A stretch of DNA of 41,794 nt from Bacteroidota bacterium (GCA_025354385.1 JANXMZ010000032.1:1-41794), one strand, 5' to 3'. Shown: positions 1 through 8,624, counted from the stretch's first letter. The notes: generated by a model not told the origin, from the sequence alone. A program made the numbers and translations.

Positions 1-297
1 GCCTGTGTCCGTTTTCCTTGATAGTGCAAAAATGGGGAATATCAAAACATGTTAAATAATAACCTAAAAATAAACAGCCTAAAAAATGTCCATTAGAAGT
101 AATCGTCTTAAAAATAGCCTAAAAAATGTCCATTACTCCGATAATTGCTTACCGGAGCAGATAAACGAACCGTTTCTAAAGGGCATAAATTCCTTTGACT
201 AGTTATGTTTATTTTTTGCAATAAGGTTCTTGGATTCTCGTCCAAAATAGTGGAATCTGAATTTTTATTCGTTCAATGGTTGGTATGGGTATACCAT
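1..297. other. Non-coding region with a short direct repeat
   Basis: I see no convincing gene in this stretch. Short open frames here are AT-rich, lack recognisable motifs and run into the 3' end of the next gene on the opposite strand. The notable content is an exact 20-base direct repeat (entered separately) and a terminator-like hairpin at its right edge. The left flank lies outside the window, so a promoter for a gene further left cannot be excluded. Confidence 0.5.
76..135. repeat. Exact 20-bp direct repeat, two copies 40 bp apart
   Basis: The sequence agcctaaaaaatgtccatta occurs at 76-95 and again, identically, at 116-135, so the start-to-start distance is 40 bases. A shorter related string (cctaaaaa) lies just upstream near 63. 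Two copies are too few for a CRISPR array and there is no associated gene. It could be a regulator-binding pair, a remnant of a mobile element end, or a small local duplication. Confidence 0.6.
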
Positions 298-330
298 AAA
301 AAAAGCGCTGTAAAAATTACAGCACTTTTT
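298..330 (-). terminator. Rho-independent terminator-like hairpin after the coiled-coil protein gene
   Basis: The arms 304-313 and 317-326 pair over ten positions with one mismatch around a three-base loop. The hairpin is flanked by a run of seven A on the left and five T on the right. Read on the minus strand this gives a stem followed by a T run, 20 to 50 bases after the stop codon at 350. It therefore probably ends the minus-strand cluster that begins at 3455. Confidence 0.7.
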
Positions 331-349
331 AGTAATGATGGACTGTTTT

Positions 350-1273
350 TTAAATCAATTCGAAAGAGAACGTGTTTTTCACTTCATCGCCATCTTTTAA
401 TTCTACTTTATAGCGCCCTTTTTTAAATTTAGGTTCTTGTTTAAAGTCCTTTTTTATCTTTTTCTGGGTGCCATCAAAGCTAATATCTTCTTTAATGGTA
501 TAAACATCTTTGCTATCTCTTAAGGTACCATTGTCATTGCTCAATACAATACCATCTGGATCAATCACCCTAACACTGTAGGTTTTCTCAACCATTTTTT
601 CCGTCAATTGATTGCCTAATACATCAAAGGTGATTACAAGCTTCTCTACCTTTTTGGCTTTGTATATTGGCATATCAATTCCCTTTTTGTTATACATTGG
701 AGTAACAATAACTGGGCCTACATTTGGCTCTGCCGCAATGGTTACCTTATCTGTTAATTTTTGATTTGATGAATTTAATGCATTAATTTTTTCTTCTTTG
801 GCTGCCAGCTGTGCACGGTAATCTTCGTTCTCCATCAGTAAAGTTTGAACCTTAGTTTTAAATTCACCATTCTCTATCACGATTCTTTCTAAACTGTCTT
901 TAAGCGCTCTTAATTTTTTAGGGCTGCCACCTGAGCCACCAATTTGCGCGCGCAACGAAGCAATTTTTTGTTCTTTTAACGCTAGTACTTGTTTTAAACT
1001 ATCGTTTTCGCTTTGATAAAGTGAAATCTCTAATCTTAAACTGGCAACACTGGCTTCTTCATCATGTAATATTGTATACAATGAATCTTTTAACAAATTC
1101 ATTTGATTGAGAGAATCAATATTGCTGGCTGCCATTGCCGAAGCCTTTTGTTCTTTGTCCCATAGCATATAATTAAATACGCCCGAACCGCCCAAGAGTA
1201 AGCCAAGAATAATTAATAAAATGGTTTTGCCATTACTTTTCGGCTGCTGTGGATCCATGTTTTGTTCTTCCAT
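350..1273 (-). CDS. Membrane-anchored coiled-coil protein, function unknown
   Basis: The 307-residue product has a short polar N-terminus with several Pro/Gln, one transmembrane segment at about residues 17-36, a long heptad-rich coiled coil at about 50-180, and a C-terminal globular part (about 185-307) rich in beta-type sequence and charged residues. That layout suggests an inner-membrane anchor with an extended periplasmic rod and a small terminal domain; this topology is inferred. I do not recognise a named family; similar proteins are usually annotated as hypothetical or SMC-like because of the coil, which is not evidence for a role in chromosome segregation. It starts at an ATG only 7 bases after the stop of the thioredoxin-fold gene, so it is the last gene of a four-gene minus-strand cluster and is followed by a terminator hairpin. 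Confidence 0.75.
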   Translation of the reverse strand: MEEQNMDPQQPKSNGKTILLIILGLLLGGSGVFNYMLWDKEQKASAMAASNIDSLNQMNLLKDSLYTILHDEEASVASLRLEISLYQSENDSLKQVLALKEQKIASLRAQIGGSGGSPKKLRALKDSLERIVIENGEFKTKVQTLLMENEDYRAQLAAKEEKINALNSSNQKLTDKVTIAAEPNVGPVIVTPMYNKKGIDMPIYKAKKVEKLVITFDVLGNQLTEKMVEKTYSVRVIDPDGIVLSNDNGTLRDSKDVYTIKEDISFDGTQKKIKKDFKQEPKFKKGRYKVELKDGDEVKNTFSFELI

Positions 1274-1280
1274 AATAGTG

Positions 1281-2582
1281 CTATAGTGTGTTGTGTTGAA
1301 GCAAATTTAACAATTCTATAGCACTTATACCAATTTGGTTAATACGCAATCGCTTTTTAGTTAGAATTCCAGTAGGATAATGTTCGATAAACAATGCGTT
1401 GTTTATTTTTTGAGTGGAATAACCAAGCAGCCAATTGATGTGATTTCTTTTCTTAAAAGACTGCAATTCCTTTGGGGTTTCACCATAATTTAAGGTTACC
1501 ACATTCACCTTATCTGCATACTTTAATTGAATTTCACGCAGGGCTGCAGAATCTTTCTCAAAACCTGGCTCGCCTGTTCGCCAAACATAAATATAGGTTG
1601 GCTTTTTTCGGAATTTGCGAATGGACATTTTCTTCTTATCACTTTCCGTAGTGCGAAATTTAAACTTCTTTATTTTTTTGCCAACCACCAATGCATTGCT
1701 AATTTTGGCATTTGAATCTAAACTTACCGATAAAAAGGCTCCTAATGCATCGATGCTATCAACATCAAAATGATGGCCATTTTTTTCAAAAAAAGTTGTT
1801 CCCTTTTTGCTATCTATTGGCACTTTAATATCTAGAAGGGTTGTATTTTGGTAATCTCCAATGACAATTACATCTATGCCAGGTTCGTTATAAACACCGT
1901 TACAATTAATATCTTTCAATGCTATTCTAAAACTATCATTTCCACTTAAATAATCCCCTGCCTTTACATTCAATCTTTCTTCTTTGAATGAATAAAACGA
2001 GCCAGCAAAATTTTTAGAGCCACTCCCCACTTTGTAATATTCATCTAGCATTCCTAAATATTTGGAATTGTAGGTAAATGGAAATCTGCTTATGCGAACT
2101 GTAAATTTTGCAGCCGGCACTTTTGGATTATTAAAGGTAATATCTTTATAAACCGTGTTGTACAAATACGTTTCCGGTGGACCATCATCTGTTAAGTCCA
2201 AATTGAAATTTTTATCAATATATAGTAAACAAGGTTTACTACCTCTGTCGTTATTTGTTAATACAGCAAAAACATAACCTGGCAAATTGGTGTTACCTGC
2301 CAAAGCTCCAAAATAAAAATAGGCATAACTGGTATCCTTTACTCCGGTTAAATCGGGCATTTTAACATTGAAAGTATGGGGTTTATCTTTACTCAAAATA
2401 CCATTCTGCAAAGGATCTTCGAAAGGTTGTCCGCCATATCGATATACCGCAACAATAGCTTGCATCTTCTTGGCCTTCTCATCGAAAGCAAAATCATTCA
2501 GAATAACACGTCTAGTTTGAGCAGATAAATGAGAACTTATAAAAGTAAAACCTGCGATGAATAAAAAATAATGAAATTTCAA
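1281..2582 (-). CDS. Secreted protein with a C-terminal thioredoxin-like domain lacking CxxC
   Basis: The product has a signal peptide (about residues 1-21, ending SAQ), a long N-terminal region of unknown fold, and a C-terminal segment (about 300-433) that resembles the TlpA/ResA thioredoxin-like group: a beta strand leading to W334 at the usual active-site position and a likely cis-Pro at P403. Where TlpA proteins have WCxxC, this one reads W-R-T-G-E-P-G, so there is no redox-active cysteine pair. The N-terminal region contains two Asp/Asn-rich loops (about D123-D133 and D224-D237) that look like calcium-binding loops. The start is a TTG directly after the TAA of the zinc peptidase gene, with no gap; no ATG occurs until residue 40, which would remove the signal peptide. 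Translational coupling with the upstream gene is likely. A redox role is unlikely; a structural or binding role is inferred. Confidence 0.7.
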   Translation of the reverse strand: MKFHYFLFIAGFTFISSHLSAQTRRVILNDFAFDEKAKKMQAIVAVYRYGGQPFEDPLQNGILSKDKPHTFNVKMPDLTGVKDTSYAYFYFGALAGNTNLPGYVFAVLTNNDRGSKPCLLYIDKNFNLDLTDDGPPETYLYNTVYKDITFNNPKVPAAKFTVRISRFPFTYNSKYLGMLDEYYKVGSGSKNFAGSFYSFKEERLNVKAGDYLSGNDSFRIALKDINCNGVYNEPGIDVIVIGDYQNTTLLDIKVPIDSKKGTTFFEKNGHHFDVDSIDALGAFLSVSLDSNAKISNALVVGKKIKKFKFRTTESDKKKMSIRKFRKKPTYIYVWRTGEPGFEKDSAALREIQLKYADKVNVVTLNYGETPKELQSFKKRNHINWLLGYSTQKINNALFIEHYPTGILTKKRLRINQIGISAIELLNLLQHNTL

Positions 2583-3287
2583 TTAGTCGTTTCTTCTTAA
2601 AAAAATAGAAATAAAATAAATAAGATTGGCAAGCGCTCCTAATGCCGCTACAACATAAGTTAAGGCGGCCCACTTTAATGAGTCTTGCGCGCCATCGTAT
2701 TCGCCCGAGGTAACAATGCCTTTGTTTTGCATCCAAGCCAAGGCTCTTCTGCTGGCGTCAAATTCTACTGGCAAAGTAATTAAGGCAAATAATGTGATAA
2801 ATAAATTAGCGGCAATAAGCACGATTAATAGTGTTTGACCTAACATATTACCATTGTAAAATAGGAACCCACCTGCCACCAACATGATCATATTTGCAAA
2901 ATTCATAACCGTAGAACTAATGTTTACGATTGGCACCAATTTGCTTCTTAATCCCAACCAGGCATAGGCTTCCGCATGTTGCACAGCATGTCCGCATTCG
3001 TGCGCTGCCACTGCCGCAGCTGCTGCATTTCTTTGGTTATAAACTGCCTCACTTAGATTGACAGTTTTTGTAAGCGGGTTATAATGGTCTGTTAACTCCC
3101 CTTGCACCGCAGTAACTTTTACGTCATGGATACCAAAGTCGGTTAACATACGCGTAGCGATTTCAGCACCACTCATGTTATTATGCAAACGCATGGTGGA
3201 ATAATAAGCAAACTTTTTTTTGAGCCTATTGCTTACCCATAAACTAACAAGCATCGCAACAAATCCGATGATCAGAAATCCTATCAT
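2583..3287 (-). CDS. Membrane zinc metallopeptidase, YugP-like family
   Basis: This 234-residue integral membrane protein matches the YugP-like neutral zinc metallopeptidase family (Pfam Zn_peptidase_2) in length and layout. An N-terminal transmembrane helix covers about residues 2-20, the HExxH motif is at 96-100 (HECGH, within AAHECGHAVQH), and a downstream Glu (E175, in LPVEFDASRRA) sits where the third zinc ligand is expected. Hydrophobic helices lie at about 115-170 and 205-230. The family is widespread in bacteria but its substrates are largely unknown. The gene overlaps neither neighbour but is packed against both: the small membrane protein ends 6 bases upstream and the thioredoxin-fold gene begins at the next base after its stop. 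That organisation implies one transcript, and perhaps a role in processing envelope proteins, which is inference. Confidence 0.9.
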   Translation of the reverse strand: MIGFLIIGFVAMLVSLWVSNRLKKKFAYYSTMRLHNNMSGAEIATRMLTDFGIHDVKVTAVQGELTDHYNPLTKTVNLSEAVYNQRNAAAAAVAAHECGHAVQHAEAYAWLGLRSKLVPIVNISSTVMNFANMIMLVAGGFLFYNGNMLGQTLLIVLIAANLFITLFALITLPVEFDASRRALAWMQNKGIVTSGEYDGAQDSLKWAALTYVVAALGALANLIYFISIFLRRND

Positions 3288-3293
3288 AATTTT

Positions 3294-3455
3294 TTAGTGT
3301 CTAATAATTTTAATAATAACAATAACAATGCCTATTAAAAACATAAGGATTGAGATTCTATTAATACCGTGCATCATCTTGAGATAACTCTTATCTTCCT
3401 GCCCAAACTCAGGTTGTTTTTTAAATGTGATGTAACTCCAAATTTTTTTAAACAT
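3294..3455 (-). CDS. Small membrane protein, about 53 residues, unknown
   Basis: A 53-residue frame begins with an ATG at 3455. It has a basic/aromatic N-terminal half (MFKKIWSYITFKKQPEFGQE) and one strongly hydrophobic helix near the C-terminus (about residues 31-51). A longer version would need a GTG at 3581 and adds residues that do not look like a conserved protein, so I prefer the ATG. It is immediately upstream of the zinc peptidase gene (6-base gap) and would be the first gene of that cluster. No family recognised; the reading rests on length, hydrophobicity and tight packing, so it could still be a chance frame. Confidence 0.5.
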   Translation of the reverse strand: MFKKIWSYITFKKQPEFGQEDKSYLKMMHGINRISILMFLIGIVIVIIKIIRH

Positions 3456-3688
3456 TGCTATAGTATTTATAGAATAAACAAATTTTATTCCGAATTGTTG
3501 TCTGACTTTATGACACAGTGCATAATTATACCATTCTTTGATATTTTTAATGCAGAACCAATTAATTTTAAAAATTACCACTCATTTATTTAATAAAAAC
3601 ACTTGATAATTAAGGAATATAAGTTCAGAATTCTTTTGCTCAAATTTATTGTTAATTTAAAAAGTTCCCTTAATATTACTGCCTATTT

Positions 3689-6496
3689 ATGAGGCTAATT
3701 TTACTTATCTTCTTTTGTATCACAATGCATGTAGCGATGTCCCAAAGCATCAAAGGTTTAATTAAAGATGCCAAGGGAGAACCCATTCCTGCGGTAAGCA
3801 TCAAAATTGACAATACAACTTTCAGAACCACCTCTTCCTACGATGGTTCATTCAGTATTCTCTATTCTGGCACCTACCCTGTTATATTAATTTTTGAACA
3901 CCTCTCCTATGATGAAACAATTGATACCATTTTATCTGCCAATGAAAAAATCAATGTAATAATGACCGAAAAAGCATACATTGTTGGTGGTGGTAAAATT
4001 GTTTCCACCAAAATTAAAGACAAGCGCAAAGAATCCCCCGTAACGGTAGAATCCATGGGTATTGCTGCCATTAAGGAGACCCCAGCTGCTAATTTTTACG
4101 AAGGTCTTGGACATTTAAAAGGGGTTGATTTAACCTCCGCCAGTCTCGGCTTTAGAATTATTAATACCCGAGGATTTAATAGCACACGCCCAGTGCGCAG
4201 TTTACAATTATTAGATGGTGTAGACAATCAAGCGCCAGGCTTAAACTTTTCTCTGGGTAATTTCGCAGGAGCGCTCGATATAGATTTGGTGCGAGCCGAT
4301 ATTATTGTGGGTGCAAATGGTGCTACTTATGGCCCAAATGCCTTTAATGGCGTTATTAGCATGACCACCAAAGACCCTTTTAGATACAAAGGTTTAACAG
4401 TTCAGATAAAACATGGAGAACGCAATTTGTTCGAATCTCAAATACGTTATGCCCATGTTTTTAAAAACAAAAAAGGGAAAGAGAAGGCTGCATTTAAAAT
4501 AGGCGTTATGTATATGAAAGCATACGATTGGGTAGCCGACAATTACAGTCAAACCAACGGGAGCAATCAAAGCATTAATAACCCAGGGGGATACGATGCT
4601 GTTAACCGTTATGGCGACGAGAACCTAACGAGCCAAAGTAATAATTTCACAGGTGGTACTTTTCGATGGGAATATCCAGGGTTAGGGGTATTTCACAGAA
4701 CCGGTTACAAAGAAATTGATTTGGTAGACTACAATACCCGCAACTTAAAGTTAAATGGCGCCTTTCATTACAAATTCAAAAACAACGTTAAAGCCATTGC
4801 TGGTTATAATATGGGTTATGGCACCACTGTATACCAAGGTGACAACCGCTATAGTTTAAAGGATATTGTATTTCAACAATACAAAATTGAATTGGCAAAA
4901 GAAAACCATTGGATGCTGCGGGCTTATGCCACGCGCGAGAATGCAGGCCATTCCTACGATGCCGTTTTCACAGCAGTGCTTTTACAAAACCGCGTTAAAA
5001 CAGATGGGCAGTATCTTTCCGATTATGTAGATGGCTATGCCAATGAGGTATTTCCTTTGCTAAAAAACATTCCAGGTTCGGGCACAGTATACAATCAAAT
5101 ACCTGTTAAATTTGCCGACCGTGCTATTTCGGATAGTTTAATAAGGCTGCAAAGCACACAAGACCTGCTGCGTCAATGGCACCAATTGGCGAGAACCGCG
5201 GCCGATGGAGCCAGTATTTTTGGTGCCGATCGTTTAGTGCCTGGCACTGCAGATTTCAATAAAGCATTCCACGAAATAATATCGAACACCTCCTATCTCA
5301 ATGGTGGCTCTCGGTTCTATGATAAATCTTCCTTGTATCATATCATGGGTGAAAAAAAATTCAAATACAGGAAAGTTGAATTTACCACAGGGGGCAATGT
5401 GAGATTGTATACACCCAATTCAAGAGGCACTATTTTTATTGATACAGGTGGTCGAAAAATATTTAACCATGAGTTTGGATCATTCGTTCAAATGGAGCGC
5501 AAGTTGGTGAATGAACGTTTAAAAATAACCTTTGCTGCAAGGTTAGATAAGAACCGTAATTTCAATTACCTATTTTCTCCAGCAGCCTCGGCCGTATTGA
5601 ATTCTAAAAACAAAAAGCACTATTATAGATTCTCATTAACTTCTGCCATTCGCAATCCAACTTTACAAGACCAATACCTTTATTACAATGTAGGCCGAGC
5701 CATTTTGCTGGGCAATATTAAAGGGGTAGATAGCTTGGTAGAAATTCCAAGTTTGTTTAATTATTTAAATTCACTTGGTGCTGATAGAAGTTTATTAAAA
5801 TGGGTCAGTTTAAAACCAGTAGTACCCGAGAAAGTAAAAAGCGTTGAAGTTGGATACAAAGGTGAACCAATTAAAAACGTATTCGTAGATATGAGTTATT
5901 TTTACAGTTGGTACAAAGATTTCTTGGGCTTTCGTTTGTTGAGTTCAGCACCCGAACTGGGACTAAGTTCTAAACCATTTCAATTTTACAGAATAGCTGC
6001 CAATGCTACTGATATGGTTACAACGCAAGGATTTTCTATTGGCATTAATTCTTTTCTGAATAAAAACTTCAGCGTTTCGGGCAATTACAGTTGGAATAAA
6101 TTAGATAGGCAAGGTTCAAAAGACCCAATTATTCCAGCATTCAATACACCAGAGCACAAATACAATCTTGGTTTTGGTGGTACAGATATCAATCTTAGAA
6201 AACCTGGAAAAGAAAAACCCATCAAACATGAAGGCTTTTGGGACGGTTATGGATTTAATGTGAATTACAAATGGGTGCAAGGCTTTCTATACGAAGGCTC
6301 ACCACAATTTACAGGCATGGTGCCAACCTACGATATGGTGGATGCTCAAATTAATAAAAAAATAAAAAAGATAGATGCCACCATCAAATTAGGCGCTTCT
6401 AATATCTTTAACAATATGAAGTTTCAGGTATATGGCGGACCAAGAATTGGAAGGATGGCTTACATTAGTGTATTATTCGAATTAGACAAATTATAA
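3689..6496 (+). CDS. TonB-dependent outer-membrane receptor with carboxypeptidase-like N-terminal domain
   Basis: The 935-residue product has a signal peptide (about 1-18), a CarboxypepD-regulatory-like beta-sandwich (about 20-95, starting SIKGLIKDAKGEPIPAV), a plug domain (about 110-235, including the LDGVDNQAPG and GANGATYGPNAFNGVI segments), and a C-terminal beta-barrel with alternating aromatic strands. This is the common Bacteroidota receptor layout for energy-dependent import of large or scarce substrates across the outer membrane. No SusD-type lipoprotein gene is adjacent, so it is not a canonical SusC/SusD pair; the substrate cannot be told from sequence. The next gene, 61 bases downstream on the same strand, encodes an exported alpha/beta hydrolase, suggesting a joint transcript in which the hydrolase processes an external substrate and the receptor imports a product (inference). 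Confidence 0.92.
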   Translation: MRLILLIFFCITMHVAMSQSIKGLIKDAKGEPIPAVSIKIDNTTFRTTSSYDGSFSILYSGTYPVILIFEHLSYDETIDTILSANEKINVIMTEKAYIVGGGKIVSTKIKDKRKESPVTVESMGIAAIKETPAANFYEGLGHLKGVDLTSASLGFRIINTRGFNSTRPVRSLQLLDGVDNQAPGLNFSLGNFAGALDIDLVRADIIVGANGATYGPNAFNGVISMTTKDPFRYKGLTVQIKHGERNLFESQIRYAHVFKNKKGKEKAAFKIGVMYMKAYDWVADNYSQTNGSNQSINNPGGYDAVNRYGDENLTSQSNNFTGGTFRWEYPGLGVFHRTGYKEIDLVDYNTRNLKLNGAFHYKFKNNVKAIAGYNMGYGTTVYQGDNRYSLKDIVFQQYKIELAKENHWMLRAYATRENAGHSYDAVFTAVLLQNRVKTDGQYLSDYVDGYANEVFPLLKNIPGSGTVYNQIPVKFADRAISDSLIRLQSTQDLLRQWHQLARTAADGASIFGADRLVPGTADFNKAFHEIISNTSYLNGGSRFYDKSSLYHIMGEKKFKYRKVEFTTGGNVRLYTPNSRGTIFIDTGGRKIFNHEFGSFVQMERKLVNERLKITFAARLDKNRNFNYLFSPAASAVLNSKNKKHYYRFSLTSAIRNPTLQDQYLYYNVGRAILLGNIKGVDSLVEIPSLFNYLNSLGADRSLLKWVSLKPVVPEKVKSVEVGYKGEPIKNVFVDMSYFYSWYKDFLGFRLLSSAPELGLSSKPFQFYRIAANATDMVTTQGFSIGINSFLNKNFSVSGNYSWNKLDRQGSKDPIIPAFNTPEHKYNLGFGGTDINLRKPGKEKPIKHEGFWDGYGFNVNYKWVQGFLYEGSPQFTGMVPTYDMVDAQINKKIKKIDATIKLGASNIFNNMKFQVYGGPRIGRMAYISVLFELDKL

Positions 6497-6557
6497 ACAC
6501 TGCATAAAAATCATAAAAATTAAACCATATTTGACCCAATATTAACAATAAAATAAC

Positions 6558-7952
6558 ATGAAAAAAATCTACTTTTTTATTCTTGTATGCGCATTTGCTA
6601 TCAGTGTGAATGCTCAAACCAACAGATTTAAGCAAGCTGTTTTTACAGATGCTCAAATCAAAGTCGACTCTAATCTAGTTTATGGCACAGCCTTAAACTT
6701 CAGCCCCGCGGTAATGGTTTCTTTAAAAATGGATATTTACCATGCCGACCCTTCCTTTGATACCTCTAAATACAGACCGGTTATTATTCTTTTCCATTCA
6801 GGCAGTTTCTTACCGCCAAGTATCAATGCTTCCAGCCCAAGTAATGGTGGAGCATACCTAGGAAGCAGAAGAGATAGTGCCATTGTTGAAATGTGCAGAC
6901 AATTTGCAAAAAGAGGCTGGGTAGCCATTGCCGCCACTCACCGCTTGGGTTGGGTAGCCAATTCACCTAGTTCTAATACCCAAAAAATCACCATCATGAG
7001 AGCCGTTTACCGTGCCACTCAAGATAGTAGAACACTAATGCGTTATATGCGCAGAAGCGTAGATTCCATGTCGAATCCTTACCACATCGATGGTAATAAA
7101 ATTGTGGTTGGTGGGTCTTCCTCAGGAGCTTATGTGGCTTTACATGCCAATAGCTTAGACAATGGCTCAGATATTTTAGCTCCTAATTTATTGGATTCTG
7201 TGGGCAATTCAGTCATCGATACGGTTTCTCTAGGCGGATTTAATGCTGGCAATTACCCAAAATACAACTCTCGTCCAAACCTTGTACTGAGCTTGGGTGG
7301 CGCTATTGCCGATACATCCATCATGTCTTCTAAAGATGCCCCAATTATCGCTTTTCATGGCGTAAAAGACCCAACAACCCCTTTCAACAGAGGTATTGTT
7401 AAGAATGCAGGTACTTTAGCACCGATAACTACTGTAGATGGCTCCAATAGCTTTATACTAGCCGCCAACAACCGCGGTATTAATACGATAGCATTGGGTA
7501 AAGCTGGTATAACAGGCACTAAGGCTGGACTATTCCCTTTTATAGGTGCCGGCTTTGAGCCTTATGGTTGGTATAACAAAGCACCGCTATTTGCGCCTAG
7601 CAATGCTCGCCCACGTGCTTTAAAATACATAGATACCATTATGAATACATTCAGTCCTATTGCCATTAGTATTTTGGGATTGAATACCAATCAACCTTCT
7701 AACATTAAAAACATAGACAAAATGGGATTAATGGTTTATCCTAATCCGGCAAAAGAGTTGCTTAACATTAGCACAAATTCCCTAAACATTGAGAAAGTTG
7801 GTTTGATTGATATGACAGGCAAAACTGTTATCAGCCAAGATTCCCAATCTTCTTCAGTATCCATTAATATTTCTGGTCTGTGTAAAGGTATATATACTGT
7901 TTTAATTCAGACAGCTGAAGGCAGTGTTTATCAAAAAATCACAATCGAATAA
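6558..7952 (+). CDS. Secreted alpha/beta hydrolase (esterase-like) with T9SS type A sorting domain
   Basis: The 464-residue product has a signal peptide (about 1-20, ending VNAQ), an alpha/beta-hydrolase domain (about 50-350) and a C-terminal T9SS type A domain (about 385-464, with the MVYPNPAKELLNIS opening). The oxyanion-side HSGSF segment is at 80-84, the nucleophile elbow GGSSSGAY puts Ser at 188, and the acid is probably D271 in AFHGVKDPTTPF. I see no His after residue 267: at the position where relatives would be expected to have GAGHEP, this protein reads GAGFEPYGW with F333. Catalysis by the usual triad is therefore doubtful. It follows the TonB-dependent receptor by 61 bases and ends before a strong terminator. 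Surface export through the T9SS is expected from the tail; substrate unknown. Confidence 0.88.
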   Translation: MKKIYFFILVCAFAISVNAQTNRFKQAVFTDAQIKVDSNLVYGTALNFSPAVMVSLKMDIYHADPSFDTSKYRPVIILFHSGSFLPPSINASSPSNGGAYLGSRRDSAIVEMCRQFAKRGWVAIAATHRLGWVANSPSSNTQKITIMRAVYRATQDSRTLMRYMRRSVDSMSNPYHIDGNKIVVGGSSSGAYVALHANSLDNGSDILAPNLLDSVGNSVIDTVSLGGFNAGNYPKYNSRPNLVLSLGGAIADTSIMSSKDAPIIAFHGVKDPTTPFNRGIVKNAGTLAPITTVDGSNSFILAANNRGINTIALGKAGITGTKAGLFPFIGAGFEPYGWYNKAPLFAPSNARPRALKYIDTIMNTFSPIAISILGLNTNQPSNIKNIDKMGLMVYPNPAKELLNISTNSLNIEKVGLIDMTGKTVISQDSQSSSVSINISGLCKGIYTVLIQTAEGSVYQKITIE

Positions 7953-7982
7953 GCATTTATTTGATTGATAAATAGATAATCA

Positions 7983-8024
7983 AAAAAAATCCCGCTAACC
8001 GAATGTGTAAAGCGGGATTTTTTT
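7983..8024 (+). terminator. Rho-independent terminator after the hydrolase gene
   Basis: An inverted repeat pairs 7984-7996 (A-run then TCCCGCT) with 8011-8023 (AGCGGGA then T-run) around a 14-base loop. The GC-rich stem core plus the T-run places it as a terminator for the receptor/hydrolase unit, about 30 bases past the stop codon. Confidence 0.85.
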
Positions 8025-8624
8025 ATGAAACCACTTTTTAGACCCAAAAAAAACCTTGTAAAATGGGGCATTGTCCATTTTTTTTCGCTCAAGTATTTAA
8101 TATATATCAACTTATAAAATTTTTAATAATGAATCACAAGTATCGAATAACCAAATAATTGCGGAATTTTAGTGTTAAAATACTAGTTTTTGTCATCTAC
8201 TTTTTAATGATAAAAAATACTAAAACTCCAAAAAAAATTACCCAAAATGGTATATAATACTTAATTTTTTATCATATTTGCCCAACTAAAACTAAGTTGG
8301 AAACATTTATTTCATTTTTTATGCCTTCGAGGCTTTGCTTTGATTTAAGCACTTTCGCCAAAACAAGCGTTAACTCAATGTTTTTGAGGAATATACTTCC
8401 ATATAACAAACATTGCTGTACAACAGGATACAGTGATTCTTTACGATCCCCTTCACATCTCCACTTCAATGTAATTTCCAACACTTTACAATTCAATAAT
8501 TGCAATTTTAGGTTATCTATAAATCTGATTTTTAAATTTTTAATCTATTTTAATTCTTCATTTTTTTCGCTTAATAAAAAAATGGTTTTAATGCCTTTCA
8601 CCAACCATCAATTCTCGTATACAC
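8025..8624. other. Long AT-rich intergenic region, no gene recognised
   Basis: About 600 bases without a convincing gene. Two overlapping frames on opposite strands exist between 8272 and 8638, but the plus-strand one needs a TTG start, is low in complexity and overlaps the next gene out of frame, and neither shows a motif. At 8060-8081 there is a 7-base inverted repeat (AAAATGG / CCATTTT around 8 bases). The region probably holds the promoter of the 8625 gene; several cATATTTG strings (for example near 8273) come close to the Bacteroidota -7 element but none matches exactly. Confidence 0.45.

Noticed and set aside
76..135. CRISPR array
   Set aside because: Only two repeat copies with a 20-base spacer and no cas gene; not a CRISPR array.
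205..426. Plus-strand 73-residue open frame at the left end
   Set aside because: It overlaps the 3' end of the coiled-coil gene and the terminator hairpin, is AT-driven and has no motif.
3294..3581. 95-residue version of the small membrane protein
   Set aside because: It would need a GTG start and adds a 42-residue stretch unlike a conserved protein; the ATG at 3455 is preferred.
7953..8624. Prophage or insertion-sequence remnant in the long gap
   Set aside because: No transposase or integrase fragments and no terminal inverted repeats with target duplication are visible; only a short palindrome.
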